Positions 28,727-36,780 of a stretch of 48,960 nucleotides of DNA are shown in pieces. Below the pieces are notes generated by a model. It saw nothing but the letters and a program-made list of their open reading frames with translations. It ran no database searches and was not told where the DNA came from. The DNA comes from Enterobacterales bacterium. Its GTDB lineage: Bacteria > Pseudomonadota > Gammaproteobacteria > Enterobacterales > Kangiellaceae. The stretch covers positions 1-48,960 of the forward strand of contig JAUZSK010000026.1 in assembly GCA_030949565.1 (NCBI GenBank), read 5' to 3'. Every line of letters starts with the position of its first letter. Position 1 is the first letter of the stretch. A program made the position numbers and the translations under genes.

Positions 28727-28765
28727 GTATTTAACCCCTTTTGAACAGATATATTGGTTAGCGGG

Positions 28766-30835
28766 TCAAAAACCATTAGAAGAGAAGTCGTAGTCCATTT
28801 TTTTACTGGGTCTTTGTAAGTAAAATCCTTGGATATAATGTACGTTCATTGGCCATAAGGCGGCCAACATGGAGGCTTCTTCTACCTTGGTGATAATGCT
28901 ATATTTGTCACGATTATGTATTTCATCTAACAAATGCTGCACCTGAGCACTGGCTTCCGCATCATTATTCATCTTATCGGTAATATCACTGGAAATTCGC
29001 ACAAAATCAACATCAAGTTGGTCAAGTAGTGAAGTTTGGTCGTTGACGCTACCAAAACGCGATAAACAAGTGGTTATGCCTTTGGAATGAAGTTCAGCGT
29101 TGAGTGTGATTACCCGTTTGAGATGATTGGCGGCATCGGCTTCATCAAATTGGAAAATGACTCGTTTTTTATCAACTTTACTGGCGGCGAATGTTTTTTC
29201 AATAAAGTTGACCATTTTAGGTTCAATCAAAGAAACACTCGACAGGTGTACAAACACTTGAGTTTCTTGAGCTTTTTGGGTGCTTAAAGTTTGCAAAACA
29301 CGAGCAATAATCCACTTATCGAGTTTAACCCCTAGCCCCGCAACCCGCGCAATCGGAAATACCTCTAGTGCCGGAATAACATTGCCTTTATCATCACTGA
29401 GTCTAAGCAGTGTTTGGTAGAGTGGTTTCTCTTCACCGTGTAGTTTAACGATGGGTTGATAAACCAGTTGTATTCTTCCAGATTCAATCGCGTCTTGTAT
29501 TTTGTCCGCCAAAACGGGGTCAATTTTACCAGCAATGGAATGCAGCACTCTATTATAAACCTTGTAGCCATCCCCATTTTCGAGTCTAACTGCCGCACTG
29601 TGGGCGTTGGTAATGCTCTGATCTGCATCTGAATCGTTTTCGCCAATGGCACAGACGCCAATGCTAAAGGTTATTTTGACTGTATGCCCTTCGATGTCTA
29701 TGAGATGAGGTTTAATTTCTTTGCACAGTTTTTCAGCCAGATCTTTAGCCAATTGAGCAGATTTATCCTCTATTAATATACCAAAGGAGTGATCGCTTAA
29801 ACGAGCTAGCTTATATTCTTCTTTTACTTTTTCAGATAGCCACTTGGCGGTTTCTTGGGTGATCTTGTCGACACCTGCGATTCCATATTCTCCTTTGATC
29901 TGATTGTGCTGATCATATTCGATGTAGAGCAGGTTGTAGGTGCAGCCGAGTTCGATGGCTCTTTCTTGAGCTTGCTGTAGTTGTTCAATAAAATAAACCT
30001 TATTATAGAGATCAGTTAAGGTATCGAGTGCACTTAGTTCTTTTAATTTTTCTTCAAGTTCCAGATTATTGGTGGCTAGCCTTATCAATATTTGAGTACA
30101 ATTTTCGTTATCATAATTGGCTGCCGATAGAGTCATAATTGCTTCAAAATTACTACTATCGGAACGCGCTCCGGTAAAGGTGAAGTTATGTTGGTCATTG
30201 TTGATGGCTATTTCTTTAAGGTATTTTTTAAATTCATCATGGTTTTCTTTGGCAATCATATCTAACGCTGGGACACACATTACTTCATCATGGTCGGAAT
30301 AATCAAATAATTCTAAATAGGCTCGATTGGCATACACGTGCATTCCATCATGAATATAAGCAATGGCATCTTGTGAACTATCTAACAATAAAGTACAACG
30401 CTTTTCGCTGGCTCTTAGAGCTAACTCTGCTTGGGTGCGAGCACGCCTTGTTTCAAGGTGTTTGATCTCTTGCTCCGTCATGATGCAGAGCATGTCCATA
30501 TTGTCATGGCTGACGATATTGCTAGCACCATTTTCAAGCGCTTCAATAATGTCGGCTTCTTGCAGCTTATCGAGCATCACAATGGCTGGTATATCGCGAC
30601 CAAACTGAGCGATCTGTTCGATTGCATGTTTAGCCGTTAAATCAGTGTGATTAGGGATGGTAAGCAGTAGGTCCGAAACCTGCTTTTCTAAAATCAATGC
30701 CAGCTCTTCTTCGGTAAGTATTTGGGTTGCTCTTACCGCGAAACCACGATTACGTAGGGCATTAATTATTTTTTCAGCATGATTAGATGAGGGCTCTATT
30801 AGCAATAAATGGATGGTTTTAATGTCGCTGCTCAT
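28766..30835 (-). CDS. fimX: FimX-like REC-PAS-GGDEF-EAL protein with degenerate catalytic motifs
   Basis: 689 residues. Order: a receiver-like domain (about 8-125) lacking a clear phospho-acceptor, PAS (about 145-255), GGDEF-like (about 272-425) and EAL-like (about 440-680). The cyclase motif is SDHSF instead of GGDEF; EAL is replaced by QTLLRL and DDFG by SRFG. It should therefore be a c-di-GMP receptor, not an enzyme. This matches FimX of Pseudomonas and Xanthomonas, which controls type IV pilus assembly; FimX lies next to serB in P. aeruginosa too (PA4959/PA4960). The next gene upstream on the same strand encodes a PilZ-like protein (77-base gap). Confidence 0.8.
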   Translation of the reverse strand: MSSDIKTIHLLLIEPSSNHAEKIINALRNRGFAVRATQILTEEELALILEKQVSDLLLTIPNHTDLTAKHAIEQIAQFGRDIPAIVMLDKLQEADIIEALENGASNIVSHDNMDMLCIMTEQEIKHLETRRARTQAELALRASEKRCTLLLDSSQDAIAYIHDGMHVYANRAYLELFDYSDHDEVMCVPALDMIAKENHDEFKKYLKEIAINNDQHNFTFTGARSDSSNFEAIMTLSAANYDNENCTQILIRLATNNLELEEKLKELSALDTLTDLYNKVYFIEQLQQAQERAIELGCTYNLLYIEYDQHNQIKGEYGIAGVDKITQETAKWLSEKVKEEYKLARLSDHSFGILIEDKSAQLAKDLAEKLCKEIKPHLIDIEGHTVKITFSIGVCAIGENDSDADQSITNAHSAAVRLENGDGYKVYNRVLHSIAGKIDPVLADKIQDAIESGRIQLVYQPIVKLHGEEKPLYQTLLRLSDDKGNVIPALEVFPIARVAGLGVKLDKWIIARVLQTLSTQKAQETQVFVHLSSVSLIEPKMVNFIEKTFAASKVDKKRVIFQFDEADAANHLKRVITLNAELHSKGITTCLSRFGSVNDQTSLLDQLDVDFVRISSDITDKMNNDAEASAQVQHLLDEIHNRDKYSIITKVEEASMLAALWPMNVHYIQGFYLQRPSKKMDYDFSSNGF

Positions 30836-30912
30836 TGCTCTTGAAAGTGTCCTGTGGTTTAGCTTTATTCGATTAGTCTAATTGTATCGAGATGAACTCT
30901 CAATAGATAGTG

Positions 30913-32778
30913 TTAGATGATATCCCATATACCCGTTATTTTATCACGAGAGCTGGATGCTGTGTCCGATTCTTTCAGTTTGTTATTGGTGTGGTTCACA
31001 ATTTTTTCAAAACTAAATTGTCGTGAGCTACTGGATGAGCTTATCTCCTTCTTCAGTCTCACTTCGTATTCACTCGATATTTCGTTGACCACTAAACGAT
31101 CCCGTAACGAAAAGGCGAGTGGATTAGTCACAATGGTTTCTGCTTGGCCAACACCGGTAAGAGCCGGAAGTAGGAGCGCGCGATGGGTCACGTTTTTGGA
31201 ACTCTTATTGTTTTTAAGTCTTACGCTAATTGGGGCAACGTCTGGGGCTAACAGTTGTATTCCCATTTGTATATTGTTGTCTTTCACACGACGTCTAACC
31301 CAGCGAACCACTCCTATACTCCAATGGAGATCGGCTTCTTCACCATCTATAAAACCAATAATTTCACCGGTTTGTGCATGTTTGGGAAGTTGAGTGGCGG
31401 GTATTTGAATACAAAAGCCGGCAGGGCTCATATTGATTAGGTTGCAAGTTTGTACTTTATAATTGTCTCTGACAATGCTTTCACGGCTTCTTTTTTCAAT
31501 AAGATCTTCTGGCGACTTTTCAGGCTGAAATTGTGGGCCTGATTGACTCGATTGGAAAAGCTTATTCCATACCTCTTGGTTTGGTATTCTTGAAGTACTA
31601 AGATAGTTTTGATCGGTTTTCACATCAGACTGTCTTTTGGGTGTGTTGAGCTCGACGAGAGTAGCGTGTTTGAGGCTCCCTTCCATCTGGTCAAGGGTTT
31701 TATCCGTTGAATTAGGCTCTTTTGACTCTTGGTATTTAGCTTTTTTCTTCAATAAGTGGTCTTTCAGCAAATAATGGGTCGCTCCCAAGCCAATAGTCAC
31801 TTGTATTTTGTCTCGACAGGGAGTCCGCGCAAAATTTCTTTGTGTACCTTGACTCCAGCAATGCATTAGGTGGCGGTAGATCATGGTTTTGCGAGCGGCA
31901 TGCGGATCGTTTTCTGAAATTTTTGTTAAATTTAACTTAATTTGTTCAATCACTAGAGAAAGTGATACCTTCAATCTGTTTTCATCGACTTGTTTTTGAT
32001 ACAGGGAGGGTTGAACCGGTGGATTACCCGCATTTAGATTGAGATAAAAAGTATATTTATCAAATGAATGGGTTTCTAAGCGACAAAACTCGGTATAGTT
32101 TGGTAGTAAATTCCAAACTAACGCTATTTCACTCTGTCTAAGCTGATAAGGGTTAGTTATGCCTAGCATGATCACTCGAATAAATGAATGATAGATGGTG
32201 TTTAAATCACCATCACCGGAATTAACATCCAAATAGAGCAGTTCTTGTTCGCTCGCCAATTGGTAGAGGCAGTAGAGCTCTTTCCAAATCCGTCCAGGTA
32301 CACTGGTATATAGTTGGTAACATAGAAAAATAACATTGGAGTGATACTTCATTGCCATAAAAATAGCGTAGGTGTAGGATTTTTTGGTGGAGCGCTTAAG
32401 GCCGACAATCAAAAGAGCATCGATGACTGCGTGGTAACCTATGGATATTTCTGCTTGCAAAGCTTGAACAAGCGCTGCCAGCTTACGATGTTTTTCAGTG
32501 AGCGAGATATGGTTATTGACAAAATAGCCTTTTAAAGCGTTAACTAATGTTTGGCAGGTAGGTTCAAGAATCTTAAGAATCGCCAGTCGGTTTTCAGCCG
32601 TGGTGACAGACTGATTAAGATCAACCAGTAAACGATGCAAGCGATGGGCGGCCTCTTCGACATCCGCGACTGGCAATTCCTTAAGCCACAATCCAATGGG
32701 TTTTGGCAAAAGTTCGACCACAGGTTTTTTGGACACCTGTACCGTTCTTAATGTTAAGCCGCTACTGCCTCGGTTCAT
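30913..32778 (-). CDS. Large unknown protein with a C-terminal PilZ-like domain
   Basis: 621 residues. The first about 330 residues are helical (PVADVEEAAHRLHRLLVDLN, LHLN-type segments) with no recognised domain. A Ser/Lys-rich linker leads to a C-terminal region (about 430-560) resembling PilZ: an Arg-rich entry RSRESIVRDN, CNLINMSPAGFCIQIP (the DxSxxG position reads NMSPAG) and NIQMGIQLLAP. It may bind c-di-GMP weakly, or act as a non-binding PilZ adaptor. It heads a likely operon with the FimX-like gene, and FimX proteins are known to work with PilZ partners, so a joint role in pilus control is reasonable inference. A Ser-rich tail (EISSSSSSRQF) is present. Confidence 0.7.
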   Translation of the reverse strand: MNRGSSGLTLRTVQVSKKPVVELLPKPIGLWLKELPVADVEEAAHRLHRLLVDLNQSVTTAENRLAILKILEPTCQTLVNALKGYFVNNHISLTEKHRKLAALVQALQAEISIGYHAVIDALLIVGLKRSTKKSYTYAIFMAMKYHSNVIFLCYQLYTSVPGRIWKELYCLYQLASEQELLYLDVNSGDGDLNTIYHSFIRVIMLGITNPYQLRQSEIALVWNLLPNYTEFCRLETHSFDKYTFYLNLNAGNPPVQPSLYQKQVDENRLKVSLSLVIEQIKLNLTKISENDPHAARKTMIYRHLMHCWSQGTQRNFARTPCRDKIQVTIGLGATHYLLKDHLLKKKAKYQESKEPNSTDKTLDQMEGSLKHATLVELNTPKRQSDVKTDQNYLSTSRIPNQEVWNKLFQSSQSGPQFQPEKSPEDLIEKRSRESIVRDNYKVQTCNLINMSPAGFCIQIPATQLPKHAQTGEIIGFIDGEEADLHWSIGVVRWVRRRVKDNNIQMGIQLLAPDVAPISVRLKNNKSSKNVTHRALLLPALTGVGQAETIVTNPLAFSLRDRLVVNEISSEYEVRLKKEISSSSSSRQFSFEKIVNHTNNKLKESDTASSSRDKITGIWDII

Positions 32779-33319
32779 TGTTTATAATCCCTACACTAAT
32801 TCAAAAAGTTTGCCTATTTAGCTCCTGCGTAAAGGCAAACGATGGAATGCCATTGGTCCGTAGCTGAAACTAGCGGTAAATATGTCCTTGTGAGGTATAT
32901 TTTGACGCAATTAGCTTCGGAACTCTAGTCATAGATTAAATTTTAGCCAATTTTATTGATTATTATTAAAAAATAGGACTATCTCCACGTTATAAATAGA
33001 CTATTTTTTGTTAAAAGTCACGGACTTAGCCAAGTTATTTAAGAGTTATTTTAAATAATTCGGTCGTCTTTAAACTGTATAAATCAAATTTTGATTCGAT
33101 ATTGTAACAAAAAGGCTTAAAACATTGGCTAAAATACCGACTAACGGCATTGCTCGCCTTAAAATTGAAGGTTGTTGGTTGGGTGATAATTATTTCTCTC
33201 AACGAGCTATAAATCAGGCAGGAGAGGTGGATAAATGGCTAATTTGCTCTGACATTTGAGCGAAGAAAAGGTATGATAACGGATATAGAAACAGCAAATA
33301 ATTATTTAGAGAGAGAATA
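32779..33319. other. Divergent intergenic region upstream of efp
   Basis: 540 bases, AT-rich. It contains a 9-bp inverted repeat AAAAAATAG/CTATTTTTT (32968-32976 and 33001-33009) and one weak small ORF (33125-33259). In many gammaproteobacteria epmB lies divergently beside efp; no trace of an EpmB radical-SAM motif (CxxxCxxC) is visible here. Confidence 0.5.
33125..33259 (+). CDS. Weakly supported small ORF upstream of efp (44 aa)
   Basis: A TTG start at 33125, with AAAAGG about nine bases upstream, opens LAKIPTNGIARLKIEGCW and ends WLICSDI at 33259. There is no signal peptide or recognisable domain, and it has a non-ATG start. It could be a chance frame or a decayed fragment. It lies 60 bases before efp on the same strand. 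Confidence 0.25.
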   Translation: MAKIPTNGIARLKIEGCWLGDNYFSQRAINQAGEVDKWLICSDI

Positions 33320-33883
33320 ATGGCATCCTATAGTACCAATGATTTTAAAAACGGTTTAAAATTTATGCTTGACAGCGAGCCTGTCTCGATTGTGGAGAAT
33401 AATTTTGTAAGGCCAGGCAAGGGACAAGCTTTTGCTAAAACTAAAATACTTTTCTTATTAACTGGACGAATCGTCGAGAAAACCTTTAAATCGGGTGAAA
33501 GCTTTGAATCTGCCGATGTGATGGAAACGGATATGGAGTATTTATACACCGATGGTGAGTTTTGGCATTTTATGGACCCTAGTAGCTTTGAACAGGTTGC
33601 GGCTGATGCAAAAGCGGTGGGTGAGAATGCTAAATGGTTGACCGAACAATCCTCCTGTATGCTGACATTATTCAATGGTATGCCTATACTGGTGACGCCA
33701 CCCAATTTTGTGGTGTTAGAGGTGGTCGAAACAGATCCAGGGCTAAAAGGTGATACATCAGGAAGCGGTGGTAAACCAGCGACTTTATCATCAGGTGCCG
33801 TGGTTAGGGTGCCTCTTTTTGTCCAAATTGGTGAAAAAGTTAAAGTGGATACACGTAACGGCGAGTATGTTTCTAGAGCCTAA
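33320..33883 (+). CDS. efp: Elongation factor P
   Basis: 187 residues. EF-P relieves ribosome stalling at consecutive prolines. The modification loop is RPGKGQAF with Lys34, the residue that EpmA beta-lysylates in the E. coli-type system; the substrate for that enzyme is thus present, and epmA is 730 bases downstream. The three beta-barrel domains are complete ([39 protein letters not shown]). GAGAGAG at 33310-33316 precedes the ATG. A bidirectional terminator follows at 33908. Confidence 0.97.
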   Translation: MASYSTNDFKNGLKFMLDSEPVSIVENNFVRPGKGQAFAKTKILFLLTGRIVEKTFKSGESFESADVMETDMEYLYTDGEFWHFMDPSSFEQVAADAKAVGENAKWLTEQSSCMLTLFNGMPILVTPPNFVVLEVVETDPGLKGDTSGSGGKPATLSSGAVVRVPLFVQIGEKVKVDTRNGEYVSRA

Positions 33884-33907
33884 TTTTTAAGAATAAGGGG
33901 TATCCAT

Positions 33908-33935
33908 AAAAAAAGAGGCATAAAGCCTCTTTTTT
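33908..33935. terminator. Bidirectional terminator between efp and the lipoprotein gene
   Basis: AGAGGC (33914-33919) and GCCTCT (33925-33930) form a stem around ATAAA, flanked by an A-run on the left and T5 on the right. It can stop efp transcription rightward and the convergent lipoprotein transcript leftward. Confidence 0.85.
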
Positions 33936-33958
33936 AAAGTTTCTTTCTCTATCCTGAA

Positions 33959-34399
33959 TTAACTACTTTTAACTTGCTCTTTATTCTCACCTCTATTTAA
34001 TTTTAGATCTGTAATTTCATCAGCTTGATTTTTAGTGACCTTGTATATCGATTTGATATAGCACTTTTGGTTAGGGTAGTTTGCAGCACTAACCGAATCA
34101 AACTTGGTTTGCAAAATGGAGCCACTGTTATTGATGACTATTGCATTAGCAAACCTAAGATCGAGACAATAGCTATTGAGTTCAATCAAATAAGGTTTAG
34201 CCATTGAAGTACTAACAATTAAAAAATAATTGTTTAATGAGCGCCAACCATGAAAACGAAAGGTTGTAATTTTTTGCAAGGCTTCAAGCTTATTATCCGC
34301 AATGTATTGTTGATAGATTGGTGTTTGCTTGCGTGTATCGAGGCTACTACAGCTGGTCATAAGTAAAACGCTTAGTAAAAGAAAAATAGTTTTTTTCAT
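33959..34399 (-). CDS. DUF6491-like lipoprotein
   Basis: 146 residues. The signal peptide MKKTIFLLLSVLLMTSCSSL ends in a lipobox-like LLMTSC, so the protein is probably lipid-anchored in the envelope. The mature part contains FRFHGWRSLNNYFLIVSTS, AKPYLIELNSYCLDLRFANA and a paired Cys in NQKCYIKSIYKV, the pattern I associate with DUF6491. Function unknown. Two Cys in the mature domain may form a disulfide. It is convergent with efp and divergent from epmA. Confidence 0.75.
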   Translation of the reverse strand: MKKTIFLLLSVLLMTSCSSLDTRKQTPIYQQYIADNKLEALQKITTFRFHGWRSLNNYFLIVSTSMAKPYLIELNSYCLDLRFANAIVINNSGSILQTKFDSVSAANYPNQKCYIKSIYKVTKNQADEITDLKLNRGENKEQVKSS

Positions 34400-34611
34400 G
34401 ACAACTTAAACTCCACATGTAGGTTTGGTTAGATTGCCCGTTAATCAACGAATCCCTTAAATCGATTTTTGAATGTTGGACATATATTTCGAACTCTCTA
34501 TTCTACTAGATTGGAGTAAAGATAAAAAAATTAGTTCACAAAAATAGTAAATTTTTTTAGTGGGCTGAAATGGCTTTAATTTTGTTATTAACTTAGTCAA
34601 ACTGACTTTCA

Positions 34612-35549
34612 ATGGAGAGTATTTTGGAAATTCGAAAAAAATTGGAGCAGAGGAATCTCCTTCTATCGCAAGTAAGGGGCTTTTTCGAACAAAAAAAAAT
34701 ACTCGAAGTGGATACACCTTTAATCCGAAAATTTAGTGTCACCGATCCCTATATGCGGGCTTTTTCTGTGCTTTCGGCCAGTGGTACGCATCGAGGTTTT
34801 TTACAAACTTCTCCAGAATATGCCATGAAAGAGCTACTTAGCCTAGGATCAGGTGATATCTTTCAACTAGGAAAGATGTTTCGTTGTGATGAAAAAGGCG
34901 CCAATCATCATACTGAATTTACGCTGCTTGAATGGTATCGTGTCGGTTGGGATCAGTATGCTCTAATGGATGAATGTGCGGAATTACTACATTCGGTTTT
35001 AGGTCCGTTGCCCGTATTCAGCACTAGCTATGCTGAAGCTTTTATCTCTCAGCTGGGTCATGATCCTCTAGGCATTTCGCTGCAAAGGCTGCAACAATTG
35101 GCCGCTACACAACTTGGCGAACTGCCTAAAGATCTGCTATTTGATGACTATTTAAGCCTCTTATTTAGTGAAAAGATAGAACCTAGTTTTAATCCTAAGC
35201 AAATTACTTTTGTGACGGATTTTCCCAAAAGCCAGGCCAGTTTGGCTAAAACACGAATCAACTCACAGGGTGTTGAAGTGGCTGAGCGGTTTGAAATTTA
35301 TGTGGGCGGACTTGAGCTAGCCAATGGATTTTATGAATTAACCGATGCAAATCAACAAGCTGCTCGTTTCAAAAGGGACAATGAATTACGTGCAGCCTCA
35401 GGTTGGCTGAAATTACGATCGATGATCAGCTAATGTCGGCGTTAGAGCGAGGATTACCCGAGTGCTCCGGCGTCGCTGTAGGATTTGATCGATTATTAAT
35501 GCTTCAGCTGAATCAATCGCATATTGAAAAGGTTATATTGACTAGCTAG
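34612..35549 (+). CDS. epmA: EF-P--(R)-beta-lysine ligase EpmA (one frame break)
   Basis: A LysRS-like enzyme that attaches beta-lysine to EF-P Lys34. It has the class II aaRS core without an anticodon-binding domain: VDTPLIRKFSVTDPYMRAF, motif 2 GKMFRCDEKGANHHTEFTLL, and VGGLELANGFYELTD. Near 35400 the frame breaks (RAASG then WLKLRSMIS, stop); the next frame continues LAEITIDDQLMSALERGLPE and motif 3 GVAVGFDRLLMLQLNQSH, ending KVILTS at 35549. One base restored gives 312 residues. ATG 34612 or a TTG at 34624 (GGAGAG upstream) could be the start. Its 3' end overlaps the 3' end of psd by 8 bases. Confidence 0.88.
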
Positions 35550-36400
35550 TGGCGACTAAAGGTTGACCAAGGTTAACGTCAGACTCCTGTTGAATAACGT
35601 CAGGCCATTGCCATTGTTTATTTTCCATCAATAATACAACGGTCGAACCCAGTTTAAACCGCCCCATTTCTTGCCCCTTCTCGAGTGCTATCGATTGATC
35701 AGAATAATCCCAATGTTTAACCTGTTTTCGAGAGGGGGGGAGTGATAGTTCCAGCCCATACGGTTTCGATACTACCAACAATGGTAGCACCCACTAAAAT
35801 CATCGCCATTTTACCAAAAGCAGTATCAAAAATAGCCACGACCCTCTCATTTCTTGCAAATAACTTAGGCACATTACGAGCTGTTAACGGGTTGACGGAA
35901 AAGAGCTGTCCCGGAACATGGGTCATTGAGAGCAGCTTTCCGGAGCAAGGCATATGAATACGATGGTAGTCCTTAGGCGCTAGGTAAATGGTGCAAAATT
36001 GCCCGTGAGCAAAACCTTTGGCTGACTCATGATCGCCACCAAGCACTTCTAAAGCAGAGTAATGGTGGTTCTTTGCTTGGATAATTCGCCCCGAATTAAT
36101 CGATCCAAATTGACTAATCGCGCCATCCACGGGAGAGCATAAGCCTTTGGGATTCTCATCAATAGGGCGATGTTTTAAATCAATTGCACGAGTAAAAAAG
36201 TCATTAAAACAGGCATATTCGGTTAAATTAGGTTCAATGGCGATGGACATATCGATAGCATAAGCTTTGGCAAATTGTTGAATTAGATGGTTTTTTATCC
36301 AAGGTTTCTTAACTTCGGCTAACTTTCCGGCTAGCAATGAAATTGGATGTTTGGGGAGTAAATATTGTAGCAAAATCTTTGTTGAATCTGAGATAGCCAT
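35542..36400 (-). CDS. psd: Phosphatidylserine decarboxylase proenzyme (one frame break)
   Basis: Makes phosphatidylethanolamine; cleaves itself at an LGST motif to generate the pyruvoyl group. From ATG 36400: FNDFFTRAIDLKHRPID, CSPVDGAISQFG, YLAPKDYHRIHMPCSGKL. At a G7 run near 35730 (six expected) the frame breaks; one fewer base gives TITPPSRKQVKHWDY, and the next frame contains the cleavage site FKLGSTVVLLMENKQW, ending PLVATS. Repaired length is 285 residues, normal. Psd is usually required for phosphatidylethanolamine synthesis, so the break is probably an error. Convergent with epmA. Confidence 0.92.
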
Positions 36401-36780
36401 GCCTGTCGCTTTAGTTTGGTGTCATTTGCGAGGATTTTAACCTAATTTGAGTGCTTGAACAGCATAATCTTACAATTATAGACTGTTTCAAGCTTTTATG
36501 GATGAAGTTTTATGCGAGAAAGACATTCTTTAACTATATTTAAAAGTACCCTTACTGAATATAAGAAATGCAACTGAATCAAACTGTTGCATCAAGAATT
36601 AGCAAAAGAGAGGAATCATTTTGCTTGAGAAGGCTGGGATAATATTTTTAGCGGTAGCAATCACGTGTGCCAATGACATTGATCATGCACAAGATTGACC
36701 GGTCAGATAATATGCGATGATTGTTGAGCAAAACAAGGATTGTTTAAATAAAAGAAAAACTTCACTGTGGTTAATTAGAT
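36401..36780. other. Intergenic stretch between psd and the GAF-GGDEF-EAL gene
   Basis: About 380 AT-rich bases, divergent promoters expected. The only notable frame is a 25-codon ORF (36621-36698) with a good ribosome-binding site. No RNA gene or terminator is evident. Confidence 0.5.
36621..36698 (+). CDS. Possible 25-aa hydrophobic micro-ORF
   Basis: TTG at 36621 is preceded by AGAGAGGA at 36608-36615. The frame reads LEKAGIIFLAVAITCANDID and ends in AQD. It has a hydrophobic core and a Cys like a lipoprotein leader, but it is very short. It could be a leader peptide for the downstream gene or the remnant of a lost gene. Confidence 0.25.
   Translation: MLEKAGIIFLAVAITCANDIDHAQD

Noticed and set aside
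32968..33009. Rho-independent terminator
   Set aside because: The stem is only A/T plus one G-C pair with a 24-base loop, too weak to terminate transcription.
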